7,676 bases of DNA from Rickettsia endosymbiont of Bryobia graminum (GTDB taxonomy: Bacteria; Pseudomonadota; Alphaproteobacteria; Rickettsiales; Rickettsiaceae). A program made the position numbers and the translations under genes. The stretch spans positions 1 to 7,676 of the forward strand of contig JAJIYR010000099.1 of assembly GCA_020881085.1 (NCBI GenBank). The letters run 5' to 3'. Positions 7,510-7,676 of the stretch are shown here, piece after piece (position 1 is the first letter of the stretch; each line of letters starts with the position of its first letter). The notes under the pieces were generated by a model that was not told where the DNA came from, made no database searches, and saw only the letters and a list, made by a program, of their open reading frames with translations.

Positions 7510-7537
7510 TTGCATTTTAAGCAGATAATATTATAAT
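7510..7537 (+). promoter_or_regulatory. Possible plus-strand promoter toward the right edge
   Basis: A perfect -10 TATAAT (7532-7537) is preceded by TTGCAT (7510-7515) at 16-nt spacing. Perfect -10 matches arise easily by chance in such AT-rich sequence, and the -35 matches at only three positions. It would drive transcription through the stem-loop at 7599-7649 and the candidate open frame at 7650, divergent from the glycosyltransferase gene. Confidence 0.25.
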
Positions 7538-7598
7538 ATAACCCGAACTATGGATAAGAAAGAGAGAGAAATAAAGTATTGAATAAATAGTAGAAGGA

Positions 7599-7649
7599 GC
7601 TATTAAACCTTTTGAGAAAACAAAAAAACAAGAAACAAGGTTTAATAGC
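7599..7649. repeat. 13-bp inverted repeat / stem-loop at right edge
   Basis: GCTATTAAACCTT (7599-7611) is an exact reverse complement of 7637-7649, with an A-rich 25-nt loop (7612-7636). The right arm contains AAGG (7637-7640), the only Shine-Dalgarno-like sequence before the ATG at 7650, which directly abuts the stem. This resembles hairpins that hide the ribosome binding site of a transposase from read-through transcripts. A simple terminator is less likely because no T-tract follows the plus-strand right arm. Confidence 0.6.
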
Positions 7650-7676
7650 ATGTGCAAGTATAGTACAATTTTTACA
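7650..7676 (+). CDS. Possible start of a transposase gene, truncated by the window edge
   Basis: Nine codons from ATG 7650 remain open to the window edge and read MCKYSTIFT. The pattern 'KYSTIF' resembles the beginning of IS4-type transposases with an N-terminal DUF4372 region, but nine residues are far too few for a firm call. AAGG lies 9 nt upstream, inside the stem-loop. This may be chance. Confidence 0.25.

Overview
This AT-rich window (roughly one third G+C by eye) holds a compact cell-surface polysaccharide locus between mobile-element traces. The Wbp/Wlb nucleotide-sugar enzymes point to a Gram-negative (LPS-producing) bacterium. The low G+C and the IS630-like transposase tail fit a host-associated lineage, such as a Rickettsiales- or Legionellales-type proteobacterium. 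The taxon is an inference and cannot be fixed from this sequence.

Layout. Positions 2-130 are the C-terminal tail of a transposase entering from the left edge. Positions 131-413 are non-coding. They carry a perfect 18-bp inverted repeat (271-317) and a strong sigma70-like promoter (TTTACA-17-TATGAT, 356-384). Four tightly packed plus-strand genes follow at 414-4378: wbpA, wbpB, wbpD and wbpE homologues, with gaps of 2 nt, an 11-nt overlap and 2 nt. After 48 nt that contain a small hairpin comes an asparagine-synthase-like amidotransferase (4427-6178). A family-4 glycosyltransferase lies convergently on the minus strand (6197-7429), only 18 nt from the amidotransferase. The right end (7430-7676) is AT-rich with candidate divergent promoters, a 13-bp stem-loop, and what may be the first codons of another transposase.

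How the genes work together. WbpA oxidises UDP-GlcNAc at C6. WbpB oxidises C3, WbpE transaminates C3, and WbpD acetylates the new amine. The product is UDP-2,3-diacetamido-2,3-dideoxy-D-glucuronic acid (UDP-GlcNAc3NAcA). No WbpI/WlbD-type C2 epimerase lies in the window. The AsnB-like protein may turn a uronic-acid carboxylate into the uronamide, as proposed for homologues in other O-antigen clusters. The GT4 enzyme would add a sugar to the lipid-linked repeat unit. The chemistry of the four core enzymes is well established for their families. The amidation step and the identity of the transferred sugar are inferences.
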